Shown here one piece after another: positions 14,558 to 15,719 of a stretch of DNA of 15,719 nucleotides. This DNA is from UBA11996 sp964394975. GTDB taxonomy: Bacteria; Chloroflexota; Dehalococcoidia; Lucifugimonadales; UBA826. How positions within the stretch are numbered: position 1 is the first letter of the stretch; each line of letters opens with the position of its first letter. The stretch is from NCBI GenBank assembly GCA_964394975.1, contig CAYMZR010000044.1, positions 1 through 15,719 on the forward strand, read 5' to 3'. The translations under genes and the position numbers were made by a program. The notes beneath the pieces were generated by a model. The model was not told the DNA's origin, did not search any database, and saw nothing but the letters and a program-made list of their open reading frames with translations.

Positions 14558-15586
14558 ATGACTAGACCGCACGGATTATTGAGAGCAGGATACCCTTATT
14601 CAACAACTCTAGGAATGAGAAGGGTTACCAACTTCCCCACTGACATAGCCTTTGGTGAAAATGATATTTTATACGTATTACTAAGGTCAGAAGGAGTAGC
14701 CTCGGTTCGGATCTGGTCTACAGAAGACATGGATGAACTCACAGACGAGCTAAAGGGGTTCAGTAGTTTTGGTTCTGAAGATGGGCAGCTAAAATGGCCT
14801 GTTAATATAATTACTGATAATTCAGGCGGCATATTCATCAGTGATGAAGCTACTCATCGAATAACCAAATATGATCAAGAAGGGAATTATGTAAGTAAAT
14901 TCGGTATTCATGGGGAAGGCCCCGGTGAATTCAACGGCCCTTCAGGATTTTGTCTTGATATAAATGATAATTTCGTAGTGTGTGATTCCAAAAACAACCG
15001 AGTCCAAAGATATACTAAAAGTGGAGAATATATTTCTTCCTTTGGCACATACGGATCGAACCCAGGGCAATTTAACCTACCGTGGGGTTTAGACTGTGAC
15101 GAAAATGGCGACATATATGTTTGTGACTGGGGAAACCATAGAATTCAAATTTTTTCTTCAGACGGAGAGCTGAAAAACATTTTCGGAGAATACGGAGACG
15201 GGGCAGGGCAACTGAACAGGCCTACCGGTATCACTGTAGATAACCATGGCGATATTTATGTAGCCGACTGGGGCAACAACAGAGTTCTTATGTTTAACTC
15301 AGAAGGTCAATACATCTGGAGTTTTTATGGAGATGCTACCCTGTCAAAAGTTGCGCGAAATTACATGCTGACTAACGCAGTACCAAACAGACTTAGAGAA
15401 ATGGGCAAATTAGAGTCAGAAAAATATCTACGAAGACCAAGATCTGTAAGAATAAACAGCGATTTCAGATTATTCATACCGGATTTTGAATCATACCGGA
15501 TTCAAGTCTATCAAAAAGACTTTATAGAACTGGATGAAACCCAGTTTGCTGAACCATTAAGAAATCCTACCTTGGAAGTTACATAG
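14558..15586 (+). CDS. NHL-repeat beta-propeller protein
   Basis: 342 residues made of about six NHL-type blades: roughly 20-70, 77-116, 123-163, 170-210, 217-256 and 291-322. The clearest blades share P-x-G-I/L-x-x-D-x-x-G-D-I-Y-V-x-D-W-G-N-x-R-I/V, for example 170-210 and 217-256. A helical insert (about 257-290) interrupts blades 5 and 6. No signal peptide or membrane helix is present, so it should be cytoplasmic. GGGAG at 14546-14550, 7 nt before the ATG, supports the start. NHL propellers usually bind proteins, nucleic acids or small ligands, and some have lyase activity; no catalytic metal site was recognised. The position behind DUF1800-DUF1501 suggests it works with them. Confidence 0.9.
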   Translation: MTRPHGLLRAGYPYSTTLGMRRVTNFPTDIAFGENDILYVLLRSEGVASVRIWSTEDMDELTDELKGFSSFGSEDGQLKWPVNIITDNSGGIFISDEATHRITKYDQEGNYVSKFGIHGEGPGEFNGPSGFCLDINDNFVVCDSKNNRVQRYTKSGEYISSFGTYGSNPGQFNLPWGLDCDENGDIYVCDWGNHRIQIFSSDGELKNIFGEYGDGAGQLNRPTGITVDNHGDIYVADWGNNRVLMFNSEGQYIWSFYGDATLSKVARNYMLTNAVPNRLREMGKLESEKYLRRPRSVRINSDFRLFIPDFESYRIQVYQKDFIELDETQFAEPLRNPTLEVT

Positions 15587-15618
15587 ATTTTACCCAGATA
15601 AACAAAGAGCTCTCTCGT

Positions 15619-15719
15619 ATGGAAGTTACCAATAATATTGAGTCTGAAATCAAAGAAGTTATGGAAAGCCTAGACATAACTTACAGCTGGATTGATGTAG
15701 ATCCTGATTTTGCAGATAC
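15619..15719 (+). CDS. N-terminal fragment, probable YbaK/EbsC-type (aminoacyl-tRNA deacylase-like) protein
   Basis: The reading frame is open from an ATG at 15619 to the window edge: 33 complete codons beginning MEVTNNIESEIKEVMESLDI and ending Y-S-W-I-D-V-D-P-D-F-A-D. The acidic run I-D-x-D-P-x-F/L-A-D-T following a short helix is typical of the opening of YbaK-domain proteins in Actinobacteria and Chloroflexota (recalled, not searched). It is 32 bp after the NHL gene on the same strand with a weak AAAGAG 9 nt upstream, so it may be the last visible gene of that operon. Only the N-terminus is available, so the call is tentative. Confidence 0.5.
   Translation, partial: MEVTNNIESEIKEVMESLDITYSWIDVDPDFAD

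Overview
The window is an AT-leaning stretch (GC not computed; by eye slightly above 40 %) of a bacterial chromosome. It shows no mobile element, CRISPR array, tRNA or rRNA. The gene set suggests a marine, heterotrophic Chloroflexota of the SAR202 type: a peptide-binding lipoprotein with a long Lys-Glu-Val linker behind its lipid anchor, a fused two-ATPase peptide transporter, a DUF1800/DUF1501 pair, an NHL propeller protein, and several unusual ThDP and Ntn-hydrolase enzymes. This assignment is inference from protein style, not from a marker gene.

Layout. (1) 1-116, minus strand: the N-terminus of a ThDP-dependent enzyme, transcribed away from a second, full-length ThDP-dependent decarboxylase-like gene (248-1909) and sharing a 131-bp divergent control region with it. 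The second gene is followed 6 bp later by a gamma-glutamyltransferase-family Ntn hydrolase (1916-3580) that keeps the catalytic Thr but lacks the residues that hold a gamma-glutamyl group. (2) 3581-3950: a gene-free region with a good sigma70-type promoter (3618-3646) and a long, hairpin-rich leader. (3) 3951-9692: a dipeptide/oligopeptide ABC importer operon (binding lipoprotein, two permeases, fused double ATPase). Two strong adjacent hairpins lie between the binding protein and the first permease. That permease has no ATG/GTG/TTG start at its natural N-terminus and most likely begins at an ATC codon. (4) 9724-11822, minus strand: a fold-type I PLP aminotransferase followed by a classical short-chain dehydrogenase, convergent with the transporter operon. 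(5) 11823-11988: a divergent control region carrying a 21-bp tandem repeat, each copy with a TATAAT. (6) 11989-15586: DUF1800, DUF1501 and NHL-repeat genes in one tight operon, none with an export signal. (7) 15619-end: the start of a probable YbaK/EbsC-type protein.

How they may work together (inference). Regions 1-4 read as uptake and breakdown of small amidated or peptide-like compounds. The importer brings the substrate in, the Ntn hydrolase cleaves an amide, the aminotransferase and dehydrogenase process amino or hydroxy acids, and the ThDP enzymes act on 2-oxo acids. The true substrate cannot be read from the sequence. The DUF1800-DUF1501-NHL cluster is a widespread but functionally uncharacterised association; here it appears in a form without export signals.
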